Source: Glycocaulis sp051859565 (GTDB taxonomy: Bacteria > Pseudomonadota > Alphaproteobacteria > Caulobacterales > Maricaulaceae). From it: DNA of 64,000 bases. A program made the translations under genes and the position numbers. The stretch spans positions 1 through 64,000 of the forward strand of contig NZ_JBHYFK010000005.1 in NCBI RefSeq assembly GCF_051859565.1, written 5' to 3'. Numbering within the stretch: the stretch's first letter is position 1; each line of letters starts with the position of its first letter. The notes beneath the pieces are model-generated. The model was not told the DNA's origin, searched no databases, and was given only the letters and a program-made list of their open reading frames with translations. Below are positions 51,887-60,414 of this stretch, one piece after another.

Positions 51887-53496
51887 TGCCCGTACTCTCG
51901 TCCCGCCTCAACGCCTCAAGCGACGAGTTTCGCGCCAATGCGGACAAGATGGCCGAGCGCCTGGCCGAAGTGCGGGCGCTGGAAGAGAAGGTCCGCGCCA
52001 ACTCCGAACGCAAGCGGGCGGATTTTGAAAAGCGTGGCCAGCTTCTGCCGCGCGAGCGGGTGGCGCGGCTCTTGGACCGGGATGCGCCCTTCATCGAGCT
52101 CTCGCCGCTGGCGGGCCTGAAAATGCATGATGATGACGGAGATCGCGGCGCCTCTGGCGGCGGGTCCATCGTCGGCATCGGTCAGGTCTGCGGCAAGCGG
52201 GTGATCATTGGTGCGTCCGACAGCGCCATCAAGGGCGGCACGGTCGCGCCGATGGGCCTGAAAAAGGCTCTGCGCGCGCAAGAAATCGCGTTGGAGAACA
52301 AGCTGCCCATGATCCACCTGGTGGAGTCCGGCGGCGCGAACCTGCTCTATCAGGCCGAGATTTTCGTCGATGGCGGACGCAGCTTTGCCAATCAGGCGCG
52401 CCTGTCCGCTGCCGGTATTCCGCAGATCGCGGTGGTGCACGGTTCGTCAACGGCGGGCGGGGCGTATCTGCCGGGCCTGTCGGATTATGTCGTGCTGGTG
52501 AATGGCAATTCGAAGATTTTCCTTGCTGGGCCGCCGCTGGTCAAAGCCGCCATTGGCGAGGACGCGGACGATGAAAGCCTTGGCGGGGCAAAGCTCCATG
52601 GCGAGGTCACCGGCCTTGGCGAATATGTCGCCGAGGATGATGCGCAGGCCATCGCCTATGCCCGCGAGATCATGGACAAGCTGAACTGGGATGGCGCCAC
52701 CCCGCCGGGGCAAGGCGAAGCGCCCAAATTCGCCAGCGAGGAATTGCTGGGCGTCGTTCCGGCCGATGACCGCACGCCCTATGACGTGAAGGAAGTGATC
52801 GCCCGCATCGTCGACGGGTCGGACTTCCTGGAGTTCAAGGCGCGCTATGGCGCAGAAACCGTGTGCGGCCATGCCCGCATTGGCGGCCATCTTGTCGGCA
52901 TTCTGGGCAATAATGGTCCGATCCAGCCGGAAGGTTCGATGAAGGCCGGGCAGTTCATTCAACTCTGCGACCAGTCCGGCACGCCGCTCATCTTCCTGCA
53001 AAATACCACCGGCTACATGGTCGGCTCCAAGGCGGAAGCCGATGGCGCGATCAAGCATGGTTCGAAAATGATCCAGGCCGTCGCCAATGCGCGCGTTCCC
53101 AAGATCACCATCGTGCTTGGCGGTTCTTACGGGGCGGGCAATTACGGCATGTGCGGGCGCGGGTTTGATCCGCGCTTCATCTTCGCCTGGCCGACCGCCC
53201 GCACCGCCGTGATGGGCGGGGCGCAGGCCGCCAAGGTGATGGAGATCATCACCCGCGCCAAGAATGAGCGCGCTGGCCAGCCGACCGATGAAGATGGCCT
53301 GAAAGCCATGAGCGACATGATCCGCACCGGGCTGGAGGACCAGTCCTACGCCCTCTTCGGCACGGCGCGGCTATGGGATGACGGTATTATCGACCCGCGC
53401 GATACCCGCGCCATCCTCACCGAGAGCCTGAATATCTGTGCGGAAGCTGATGCCCGCACGCTGAACGCCAACAGCTTCGGGGTGGCGAGATTCTGA
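51886..53496 (+). CDS. Acyl-CoA carboxylase carboxyltransferase (beta), AtuC/LiuB-like
   Basis: This 536-aa carboxyltransferase moves CO2 from biotin to an enoyl-CoA. It has VHGSSTAGGAYLPGLSDY and GPPLVKAAIGE in the N-domain and LQNTTGYMVGSKAEADGAIKHG-like and GGSYGAGNYGM oxyanion-hole segments in the C-domain. By memory, SFANQARLSAAGIPQIAVVHGSS is nearer to AtuC (geranyl-CoA) than to LiuB (methylcrotonyl-CoA), where MSAQGIPQIAVVMGSC is usual. It pairs with the biotin subunit at 55770. Overlap with the upstream SDR is 1 bp. Confidence 0.85.
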   Translation: MPVLSSRLNASSDEFRANADKMAERLAEVRALEEKVRANSERKRADFEKRGQLLPRERVARLLDRDAPFIELSPLAGLKMHDDDGDRGASGGGSIVGIGQVCGKRVIIGASDSAIKGGTVAPMGLKKALRAQEIALENKLPMIHLVESGGANLLYQAEIFVDGGRSFANQARLSAAGIPQIAVVHGSSTAGGAYLPGLSDYVVLVNGNSKIFLAGPPLVKAAIGEDADDESLGGAKLHGEVTGLGEYVAEDDAQAIAYAREIMDKLNWDGATPPGQGEAPKFASEELLGVVPADDRTPYDVKEVIARIVDGSDFLEFKARYGAETVCGHARIGGHLVGILGNNGPIQPEGSMKAGQFIQLCDQSGTPLIFLQNTTGYMVGSKAEADGAIKHGSKMIQAVANARVPKITIVLGGSYGAGNYGMCGRGFDPRFIFAWPTARTAVMGGAQAAKVMEIITRAKNERAGQPTDEDGLKAMSDMIRTGLEDQSYALFGTARLWDDGIIDPRDTRAILTESLNICAEADARTLNANSFGVARF

Positions 53497-53592
53497 TGAC
53501 CAGACACCCGCTCACCCAGGCTGAAATCCCGGACGCCCCGGCAGGGGCGAGCCGGGACCTCGCTCAAGGGCTGGCGCGATATGGCAACCCGG

Positions 53593-53622
53593 CCCCGGAT
53601 CGGCGCTGCGCACCGTCCGGGG
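53593..53622. repeat. Hairpin repeat within the catabolic operon
   Basis: CCCCGGA...TCCGGGG encloses an inner GCGCTGCGC. It lies in the 155-bp gap between the carboxyltransferase and acyl-CoA dehydrogenase and resembles 31010-31033. A CCCGG...CCGGG pair precedes it near 53528. Confidence 0.55.
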
Positions 53623-53651
53623 TTTCACACGACCGCTGAAGGAACGCTCCC

Positions 53652-54809
53652 ATGCAGTTCACCACCGAACACAACCAGCTTCGCGACACGATTGCCAAAT
53701 TCGTCGCGACCGAGATCAACCCTCATGTCGAGGAGTGGGAAAAGGCGGAGCAATTCCCCTCCCACGAACTCTTCAAGAAGATGGGCGATCTGGGCCTTCT
53801 GGGGCTGCGCTGGCCGGAAAAGTTTGGCGGGGCGGGGCTCGATTTCTCCTACGCGCTGGTGCTCGCCGAGGAGCTGGGCCTAGTAAACTGCGGCGGCGTG
53901 CCGATGGCGATTGGCGTGCAGACCGACATGGCGACCCCTGCGTTGGCAAACTTTGGCTCTGACGAACTGCGCGCCGAGTTCCTGGCCCCCGCCATCTCCG
54001 GCGATGCGGTGGTGTGCCTTGGCGTGTCGGAGCCGGGCGGCGGGTCTGACGTGGCGGCGCTCAAAACCACCGCTAAATCCGATGGCGATGATTACGTCAT
54101 CACGGGCACCAAGATGTGGATCACCAATGGCATGAAGGCCGACTGGTGCTGCCTGCTCGCCAACACCTCAGACGGCCCGGCCCACGGCAACAAATCCCTC
54201 ATCATCGTGCCGATGAATTCCAAGGGCATCACCCGCCAGAAAATCCACAAGATCGGCATGCACTGCTCGGACACCGCCCAGCTCTTCTTCGACGAGGTGC
54301 GGGTGCCGAAACGCAACCGGATCGGGGATGAGGGCGCAGGCTTCCTCTACCAGATGCTGCAATTCCAGGAGGAACGCCTGTTTGGCGCGGCCTCTTCGCT
54401 CAAAAGTCTCGACCGGGCGATTGACCTTACCATTGAATACACGCGCGATCGCAAGGCGTTCGGCCATTCGGTGCTGGATAATCAGGTCGTCCATTTCCGG
54501 CTGGCTGAACTTCGCACCGAGGTGGAGGCGCTGCGCGCGCTGACCTACCGGGCTGTCGCGGACTTCATGGAAGGCAAGGACGTGACGCGTCTTGCCTCCA
54601 TGGCGAAGCTGAAATGCGGCCGCCTGACGCGCGAAGTCTCCGACACCTGCCTGCAATACTGGGGCGGCATGGGCTACACCTCGGACAATCCCATCGCCCG
54701 CTCCTTCCGCGATGGCCGCCTGATCTCCATCGGCGGCGGTACGGACGAGATCATGCTGGGCATTATCTGCAAGCTGGAAGGCACCCTTCCCAAACGCCGG
54801 AAGGACTGA
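53652..54809 (+). CDS. Acyl-CoA dehydrogenase, AtuD/LiuA-like
   Basis: This 385-aa FAD enzyme introduces the 2,3 double bond in an acyl-CoA. It has LGVSEPGGGSDVAA, the TKMWITNG segment, RKAFGHSVLDNQVV and the C-terminal QYWGGMGYTSDNPIARSFRDGRLISIGGGTDEI-type motif (shown here by its first and last residues). Length matches isovaleryl- and citronellyl-CoA dehydrogenases (about 385). GAAGGAA precedes the ATG. Its stop overlaps the hydratase start as TGATG. Branched substrates are likely, given the operon. Confidence 0.92.
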   Translation: MQFTTEHNQLRDTIAKFVATEINPHVEEWEKAEQFPSHELFKKMGDLGLLGLRWPEKFGGAGLDFSYALVLAEELGLVNCGGVPMAIGVQTDMATPALANFGSDELRAEFLAPAISGDAVVCLGVSEPGGGSDVAALKTTAKSDGDDYVITGTKMWITNGMKADWCCLLANTSDGPAHGNKSLIIVPMNSKGITRQKIHKIGMHCSDTAQLFFDEVRVPKRNRIGDEGAGFLYQMLQFQEERLFGAASSLKSLDRAIDLTIEYTRDRKAFGHSVLDNQVVHFRLAELRTEVEALRALTYRAVADFMEGKDVTRLASMAKLKCGRLTREVSDTCLQYWGGMGYTSDNPIARSFRDGRLISIGGGTDEIMLGIICKLEGTLPKRRKD

Positions 54810-55609
54810 TGAGCGCGCCCGAAACCCTCCTGATCGAGACCCGTGCCGGGGTGCGTCATGTGACGCTGAACCGGCCGGAGACCCGCAATGCCATGTCGCT
54901 GGCCATGGTGGACGAGCTGCTGGGCGCCCTCAAAAGCGCTGAAAGCGACGGCGTGCGCGCCATCGTCCTTAAAGGCGCTGGCGGGCATTTCTGCTCTGGC
55001 GGGGACGTGAAGGATATGGGCGCGGCCTATGCCGGTCCCGGCCCTGATGGCGAAGACCCGGCAGCGAAGGTCAACGCCCAGTTTGGCCATCTATGCAAAG
55101 CCTATGCGGAGACCGGCCTGCCGGTGATCGTCGTGCTGGAAGGCGCGGTGATGGGCGGCGGGTTTGGCCTGGCGTGCGTGGCTGATGTGGCGCTGGCGCG
55201 CGAGACGGCGCTGTTCCGCCTGCCTGAAACCGGGCTTGGCCTTGTCCCGGCGCAGATCGCGCCGTTTCTGGTGGAGCGCCTTGGCTATTCAGAAGCGCGC
55301 CGTCTTGCCGTGACGGGCGGGAAGATCGATGCGCTGGGCGCGCTGCGTCTCCGGCTCGTGCACGGCGTACATGAGGGCGAGGACGCGATGAATACGGCGC
55401 TTGAGGCGGTGCTCGCCGACATCCGCAAAGGCGCACCAAACGCCATAGCCGAGACCAAGCGCCTGATGCGCCGCGCGCGCCTGCATGATGCAGGCTCCCT
55501 CATTGATGATGCGGCCAAGGTGTTTGCCAACGCCGTACGCAGCGAGGAAGGCGCGGAAGGGCTGTCTGCCTTCATCGAGAAACGCCCCGCCAAATGGGTG
55601 CAGGGATGA
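54809..55609 (+). CDS. Enoyl-CoA hydratase, AtuE-like
   Basis: This 266-aa crotonase family member has VTLNRPETRNAMSLAM, the oxyanion GGHFCSGGDVKDMG and EGAVMGGGFGLACVADVALA. In the first catalytic position the usual GCE is GFG and in the second PETGLGLVPAQIAPF keeps one glutamate. That pattern fits the methylglutaconyl/isohexenylglutaconyl-CoA hydratase branch rather than ordinary hydratases. It directly follows the dehydrogenase by a 1-nt overlap and is followed by a repeat-filled 160-bp gap. Confidence 0.87.
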   Translation: MSAPETLLIETRAGVRHVTLNRPETRNAMSLAMVDELLGALKSAESDGVRAIVLKGAGGHFCSGGDVKDMGAAYAGPGPDGEDPAAKVNAQFGHLCKAYAETGLPVIVVLEGAVMGGGFGLACVADVALARETALFRLPETGLGLVPAQIAPFLVERLGYSEARRLAVTGGKIDALGALRLRLVHGVHEGEDAMNTALEAVLADIRKGAPNAIAETKRLMRRARLHDAGSLIDDAAKVFANAVRSEEGAEGLSAFIEKRPAKWVQG

Positions 55610-55630
55610 GCGGCCTCACTTGCCTTTCTT

Positions 55631-55735
55631 TCGTCATTCCGGGCGAAGCGCGTCAGCGCGTAGACCCGGAACCCAGCGCTTCTTTCATAAAGTTCTGGGT
55701 TCCGGATAACGCCTTCGGCGTTTCCGGAATGACGA
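55631..55735. repeat. Nested inverted repeat inside the catabolic operon
   Basis: Terminal arms TCGTCATTCCGG (55631-55642) and CCGGAATGACGA (55724-55735) are exact complements. Inside are CCGGAACCCAG (55666-55676) and CTGGGTTCCGG (55695-55705), also exact. A partial relative ends at 12546 (CCGGAATGACG). It is a typical interspersed palindromic element. Confidence 0.85.
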
Positions 55736-55769
55736 GGGGTGGGGTGTTCTGCTGTCAGAGGGCCGCGCC

Positions 55770-57734
55770 ATGACCACACCCATCAAATCCGTTCTGGTGG
55801 CCAATCGCGGCGAGATTGCCGTACGCGTGCTGCGCTATGCCAAGAGCCGCAATATCCGCGCCATCGCCGTCTATTCCGATGCCGATGCGGACGCGCTGCA
55901 CGTGCGCGAGGCGGACATGGCCGTGCATATCGGCCCGGCGGCGGCCTCGGAAAGCTATCTGAAGATCGAGGCGATCATCGCGGCGGCAAAGGCCACCGGC
56001 GCGGATGCCATCCATCCGGGATATGGCTTCCTGTCGGAGAATGCCGCCTTCGCGCGGGCGTGTGCGGCCGAAGGCATTGTCTTTATCGGCCCTCCGGCAG
56101 ACGCCATCGAGGCGATGGGTGACAAGGCGCGCGCCAAGGCGCTGCTGGCGGCATCCGGCATTTCGATGGTTCCCGGCTGGCAGGGCGAGGATCAGTCCGA
56201 CGCCCATCTCGCAAAAGAAGCTGACGCAATCGGCTATCCGCTTCTGATCAAGGCCGTGGCAGGCGGGGGCGGGCGCGGCATGCGCGCGGTCAATTCCAGT
56301 GCCGAGTTTGCAGAGGCCCTGAAATCGGCCCGCCGCGAGGCGAAATCCGCCTTTGGCGATGATGCGGTGCTTCTGGAAAAGCTGATCCACCCCGCCCGCC
56401 ATGTGGAGGTGCAGGTGTTCGCCGACAGCCACGGCAACACCATCCATATCGGCGAGCGCGACTGCTCGGCCCAGCGCCGCCGCCAGAAAGTGATCGAGGA
56501 AGCGCCCTCGCCGGCCGTCAATGAGACGCTTCGCGCCGCCATGGGCGCAGAGGCGGTTCGGGTGGCGCAGGCCGTGGGCTATGTCGGCGCCGGCACGGTG
56601 GAATTCCTGCTGGATGCGGACGGGAAATTCTACTTCCTTGAGATGAATACCCGCCTGCAGGTGGAGCATCCCGTGACCGAAGAGGTCTACGGGATGGACC
56701 TTGTGGAATGGCAGTTTGTGGTCGCCTCTGGCGGCATGCTGCCCGCCACGCAGGAGCAGATTGTCCCAGAAGGCCATTCCATCGAGGTGCGGCTCTACGC
56801 CGAAGACCCGCTGGACGGGTTCAAGCCGCAATCGGGCGACATCATCCATTTCGAGCCTGACGACGCCGCGCGCGAAGTGCGCATCGATACAGGGTTTGAA
56901 ACTGGCGACGCGGTGAGCACCGCCTATGACGCGATGGTGGCCAAGGTGATCGCCTTCGCGCCCAATCGCGATGAGGCCATTGACCGGCTGATTGCCGGGC
57001 TTTCCAAAGCCCCCATGCTGGGCGTGAAGACCAATCGGGATTTCCTCATCCGGCTGCTGGATAGCGAGGCCTTCCGCACTGGTGCGGTGACCATTGCTGA
57101 TCTTGATGACTGGGCGGCGTCTGCCAGCGGTCCGTTCGCGCCGGAACCCGTCCCCGGTGAGGCGATGGCTGTTGCGGCAGCTTTGCTGGCCTCACCTGCC
57201 GAGGGCGCGGTGCGCGGCGGATCGGTAAGGCGCTTCACCCTGCCGCTGGAAGCTGACGGGGAAGCGGTTGATGTCTTCGTGGAGCAGGACGGCGTACACG
57301 CCGTCACGGTGAGCCTCGGCGAGGCGCGCCATACCATTACTCTCCTGGACGAAGACGCGCCTCATCTGCGCTACCGCCTCGATGGCGTGGACCGGCAGGC
57401 CTGCGTGGCCGAAGGCGAAGACGGCACGCTGCACATAGCGCTGGAGCGCCGCATCGTGGCGGTGCGTGAACCGTCCGCCTTCTCAGGTAGCGATGCGTCC
57501 GATCCCTCGCGCATTACCGCGCCCGTTTCCGGCGCTCTGGTGGCACTGAACGTGAAGCCCGGCGATGCGGTGAAGGCTGGCGATGTGCTGGCCCTGATGG
57601 AAGCGATGAAGATGGAAATGCGCCTCACCGCCGCTGCGAACGGCGTGGTGAAGGCGGTGCATGCAGCCGCAGGCCAGCAGGCCGCGGGCGGCACGCTTCT
57701 GATTGAACTGGAACTTGAAGGATCAAACCCATGA
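55770..57734 (+). CDS. Acyl-CoA carboxylase biotin-carboxylase/biotin-carrier (alpha), AtuF/LiuD-like
   Basis: This 654-aa subunit carboxylates its own biotin. It has the biotin-carboxylase domain (VLVANRGEIAVRVLR, VKAVAGGGGRGM-like KAVAGGGGRGM, HIGERDCSAQRRRQK and EMNTRLQVEHPVTE), a BT linker domain and a C-terminal biotinyl domain with MEAMKMEM (biotinyl lysine about K614). Length matches AtuF/LiuD (about 655). It works with the carboxyltransferase four genes upstream. Its stop overlaps the next start as ATGA. Confidence 0.93.
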   Translation: MTTPIKSVLVANRGEIAVRVLRYAKSRNIRAIAVYSDADADALHVREADMAVHIGPAAASESYLKIEAIIAAAKATGADAIHPGYGFLSENAAFARACAAEGIVFIGPPADAIEAMGDKARAKALLAASGISMVPGWQGEDQSDAHLAKEADAIGYPLLIKAVAGGGGRGMRAVNSSAEFAEALKSARREAKSAFGDDAVLLEKLIHPARHVEVQVFADSHGNTIHIGERDCSAQRRRQKVIEEAPSPAVNETLRAAMGAEAVRVAQAVGYVGAGTVEFLLDADGKFYFLEMNTRLQVEHPVTEEVYGMDLVEWQFVVASGGMLPATQEQIVPEGHSIEVRLYAEDPLDGFKPQSGDIIHFEPDDAAREVRIDTGFETGDAVSTAYDAMVAKVIAFAPNRDEAIDRLIAGLSKAPMLGVKTNRDFLIRLLDSEAFRTGAVTIADLDDWAASASGPFAPEPVPGEAMAVAAALLASPAEGAVRGGSVRRFTLPLEADGEAVDVFVEQDGVHAVTVSLGEARHTITLLDEDAPHLRYRLDGVDRQACVAEGEDGTLHIALERRIVAVREPSAFSGSDASDPSRITAPVSGALVALNVKPGDAVKAGDVLALMEAMKMEMRLTAAANGVVKAVHAAAGQQAAGGTLLIELELEGSNP

Positions 57735-58594
57735 GCAAGGCCGTCATCACCTGCGCGATCAATGGCGTGCTGACCAATCCCAAGCAGCACCCGGTGCCTG
57801 TCACGCCTGCGGAAATGGCTGCAAGCGCGCGCGAGGCATACGATGCGGGCGCCGCTGTCATGCACGTGCATTTTCGCATGCAGGAAGACGGGATGGGCGG
57901 TTTCCCCAGCTGGGATCCGGATCTGGCGCTGGAAATGTGCGACGCGATCCGCGATGCCTGCCCCGGCGTCATCATCAATCAGACCACCGGCATTGTCGGC
58001 CCGGATGTGTCCGGCCCGGTCGCTTGCATCCGCAAGGTGAAACCGGAAATCGCGGCGTGCAATGCGGGCTCGCTGAACTATCTCAAACTGAGGAGCGACG
58101 GGTCGTGGGCCTGGCCGCCCATGATGTTTGATAATCCGGTGGAGAAGATCCAGACCATGATCGACGCCATGGCCGAGACTGGCGCGCACCCGGAGTTCGA
58201 GTGCTTCGATGTCGGCATTGTCCGCTCGGTCAACATGTATATCGAGAACGGGATGGCCCCGTCCGCCCACTATAACTTCGTGATGGGCGTGGCGTCGGGC
58301 ATGCCGTGCGATGCGCGCCTGCTGGAGCTGCTGACCGAATACAAGCGCGAAGGCGATCCCTGGCAGACGACGCTGATCGGGCGCACGGAAATCTGGCCGG
58401 TTCACCAGCGCGCTGCCGAGCTGGGTGGCATGCTGCGCACCGGGCTGGAAGACACCTTCTACCTGCCGGACGGGGAACGCGCATCTGGCAATGGCGCTCT
58501 GATCGAAGCTCTGGTTCAATGTGCGAGAAATGCGGGCCGGGAGATTGCCTCTCCGTCAGAAGCCCGCGCGCTGATGCACCTTCGGGGAGGATAA
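57731..58594 (+). CDS. Beta-keto acid cleavage enzyme (BKACE/DUF849)
   Basis: This 287-aa TIM-barrel enzyme of the 3-keto-5-aminohexanoate cleavage family has the metal-binding MHVHFR (H45, H47), a conserved N-terminus VITCAINGVLTNP and the glutamate in GRTEIWP. BKACE enzymes condense a beta-keto acid with acetyl-CoA and release acetoacetate and a shortened acyl-CoA. Here it follows the carboxylase-alpha gene by ATGA overlap, so it may act on the beta-keto acid left after lyase or thioesterase action in the pathway. This extra step is not part of the known atu or liu operons. Confidence 0.92.
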   Translation: MSKAVITCAINGVLTNPKQHPVPVTPAEMAASAREAYDAGAAVMHVHFRMQEDGMGGFPSWDPDLALEMCDAIRDACPGVIINQTTGIVGPDVSGPVACIRKVKPEIAACNAGSLNYLKLRSDGSWAWPPMMFDNPVEKIQTMIDAMAETGAHPEFECFDVGIVRSVNMYIENGMAPSAHYNFVMGVASGMPCDARLLELLTEYKREGDPWQTTLIGRTEIWPVHQRAAELGGMLRTGLEDTFYLPDGERASGNGALIEALVQCARNAGREIASPSEARALMHLRGG

Positions 58595-58596
58595 TC

Positions 58597-60414
58597 ATGC
58601 TAGCTGCTACCGCCGCTGATCTGCCGCGTCTGGCCGGAGGCAAACGCTTTTCGTCCACACCGGCCCGCCTCATCGATAATGGCGAGACCAAGCCGGATTC
58701 AGCCGCCTATGTCTTCCATGACGGATCGGGCTGGGTGACGCGGGGCTGGCGGGAGTATGCAGAGGAGGCGAGGCAGGCCGGACGCGCGCTGGTGGCGCTC
58801 GGCTTTCTGAAGGATCAGTCGGTTGCGATTCTGGGCTTTAACCGGCCCGAATGGGCGGTGATGGCCCATGCCGCGATGATGGCAGGCGGACGCCCTGCGG
58901 GGATTTACTGGACCAGCGCGCCGCCGGAAATCGCCTATATCCTCCAGCACTCCGAAAGCCCGGTCTATCTTGTTGAAGATACCGAGCAGGCAAGGAAGGC
59001 GCTGGAGCTCAAGGCCGAGTGCCCGAACCTTGCCCATATTGTCGTCATGCGCGGGGCCGAGGCCCCGGAAGGCACGATGAGCTGGGAGGCCTTCATGGCG
59101 CTCGGCACCGAGGACCATGAGGGCGAACTGCTGGCCCGCCTCGACGCGCTCGAAGAGCACGGTATCGCCACGCTCATCTACACCTCCGGCACCACCGGCC
59201 CGCCCAAGGCCGTGATGCTGAGCCACGGCAATGTGGCGTGGAGCGCATCGGCGCTGATCGAGATGTTCGGGCGCGGCGGCAATGACCGCTCGCTCTCCTA
59301 TCTGCCGATCGCCCACATCGCCGAGCAGCAGGCCTCCGTCCATAATCACGCCGCGGCAGCAGGCACGCTCTGGTTCGCGCGCTCCATGGAGACGCTGGCC
59401 GAGGATCTGAAAGCCTGCCGCCCGACCATCTTCTTCGGGGTGCCGCGCGTGTGGGAGAAGATGGCCGAGACCATTCAGGGCCGCCTCGCCGAAGCGACCG
59501 GCCCCAAGGCCAAGCTCGCCAAATGGGCGATGGACACGGCGCGCGAGGTCAATCTCGCTCAGGTCGACAACAAATCCGTCTCGCCGCTCCTCAAGGCCCA
59601 GAAGGCCATTGCCGACAAGCTGGTCCTCTCCAAGGTGAAGGACGCGCTGGGGCTGGATAAATCACGCATGCTGATCTCCGGCGCGGCGCCGATCTCGATC
59701 GAGGTTCTGCGTTTCTTCGCCGGGCTCGATCTGGTCATCTATGAGGGCTACGGCCAGTCGGAGACCTCTGCACCGTCCAGCTTCAATGGCCCCGGTGCGG
59801 CGCGCCTCGGCTCGGTGGGGCGGCTGGTGCCGGGCATGGAGGCCCGTGTCACCGAAGAGGGCGAGCTTCTGGTCAAGGGACCGAACGTCTTCAAGGGCTA
59901 TATGAAGAATAATGATGCCACCGCCGACAGCTTCACGGCTGATGGCTGGATGCGCACCGGCGATGTGGTCAATATCGATGATGACGGTTTCATCTTCATC
60001 ACCGGCCGGATCAAGGACATCATCATCACGGCGGGCGGCAAGAATATCACCCCGGCCAATCTTGAAACCGATCTGATGAACATCCCGCTGGTGGAGCACG
60101 CGGTCGTGGTAGGCGATGCAAAGCCCTATCTGGCGGCCCTGCTTACCTTAAGCGCGGACGGGCTCGCCGCTTTTGCCAAAAAGCAGGGGCTGGAAGGCGA
60201 TATCCGCAGCCATCCCAAAGTGCTTGAAGCCATTCAGGAAGGCGTCGATCAGCTCAACACCCGCCACGCCCGCGTGGAGAATATCCGCAAGTTTGCCATC
60301 CTGCCCGGCGCTTTGAGCGTTGAGGGCGGCGAGCTGACCCCGACCATGAAGGTGAAGCGCAAGGTGGTGATTGAACGCCACCGGGAGATTGTTGAAAGCC
60401 TCTATGCCAAGTAG
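58597..60414 (+). CDS. Long-chain acyl-CoA ligase (AMP-binding)
   Basis: This 605-aa adenylate-forming enzyme activates a carboxylic acid to its CoA ester. It has the P-loop YTSGTTGPPKAVMLSH (about 195-210), EGYGQSE and GWMRTGDVV motifs and the C-terminal ITAGGKNITP segment. It resembles FAA1/bubblegum-type ligases. GGGGAGG precedes the ATG 3 bp after the BKACE stop. It would feed the acid substrate of this pathway into the CoA steps. It overlaps the BVMO start by 11 bp. Confidence 0.93.
   Translation: MLAATAADLPRLAGGKRFSSTPARLIDNGETKPDSAAYVFHDGSGWVTRGWREYAEEARQAGRALVALGFLKDQSVAILGFNRPEWAVMAHAAMMAGGRPAGIYWTSAPPEIAYILQHSESPVYLVEDTEQARKALELKAECPNLAHIVVMRGAEAPEGTMSWEAFMALGTEDHEGELLARLDALEEHGIATLIYTSGTTGPPKAVMLSHGNVAWSASALIEMFGRGGNDRSLSYLPIAHIAEQQASVHNHAAAAGTLWFARSMETLAEDLKACRPTIFFGVPRVWEKMAETIQGRLAEATGPKAKLAKWAMDTAREVNLAQVDNKSVSPLLKAQKAIADKLVLSKVKDALGLDKSRMLISGAAPISIEVLRFFAGLDLVIYEGYGQSETSAPSSFNGPGAARLGSVGRLVPGMEARVTEEGELLVKGPNVFKGYMKNNDATADSFTADGWMRTGDVVNIDDDGFIFITGRIKDIIITAGGKNITPANLETDLMNIPLVEHAVVVGDAKPYLAALLTLSADGLAAFAKKQGLEGDIRSHPKVLEAIQEGVDQLNTRHARVENIRKFAILPGALSVEGGELTPTMKVKRKVVIERHREIVESLYAK

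Noticed and set aside
51886..57734. Plain leucine (liu) catabolic operon
   Set aside because: The SDR type, the beta-subunit signature and the added BKACE, ligase and BVMO fit poorly; still possible, so kept as the alternative to the atu-like reading.
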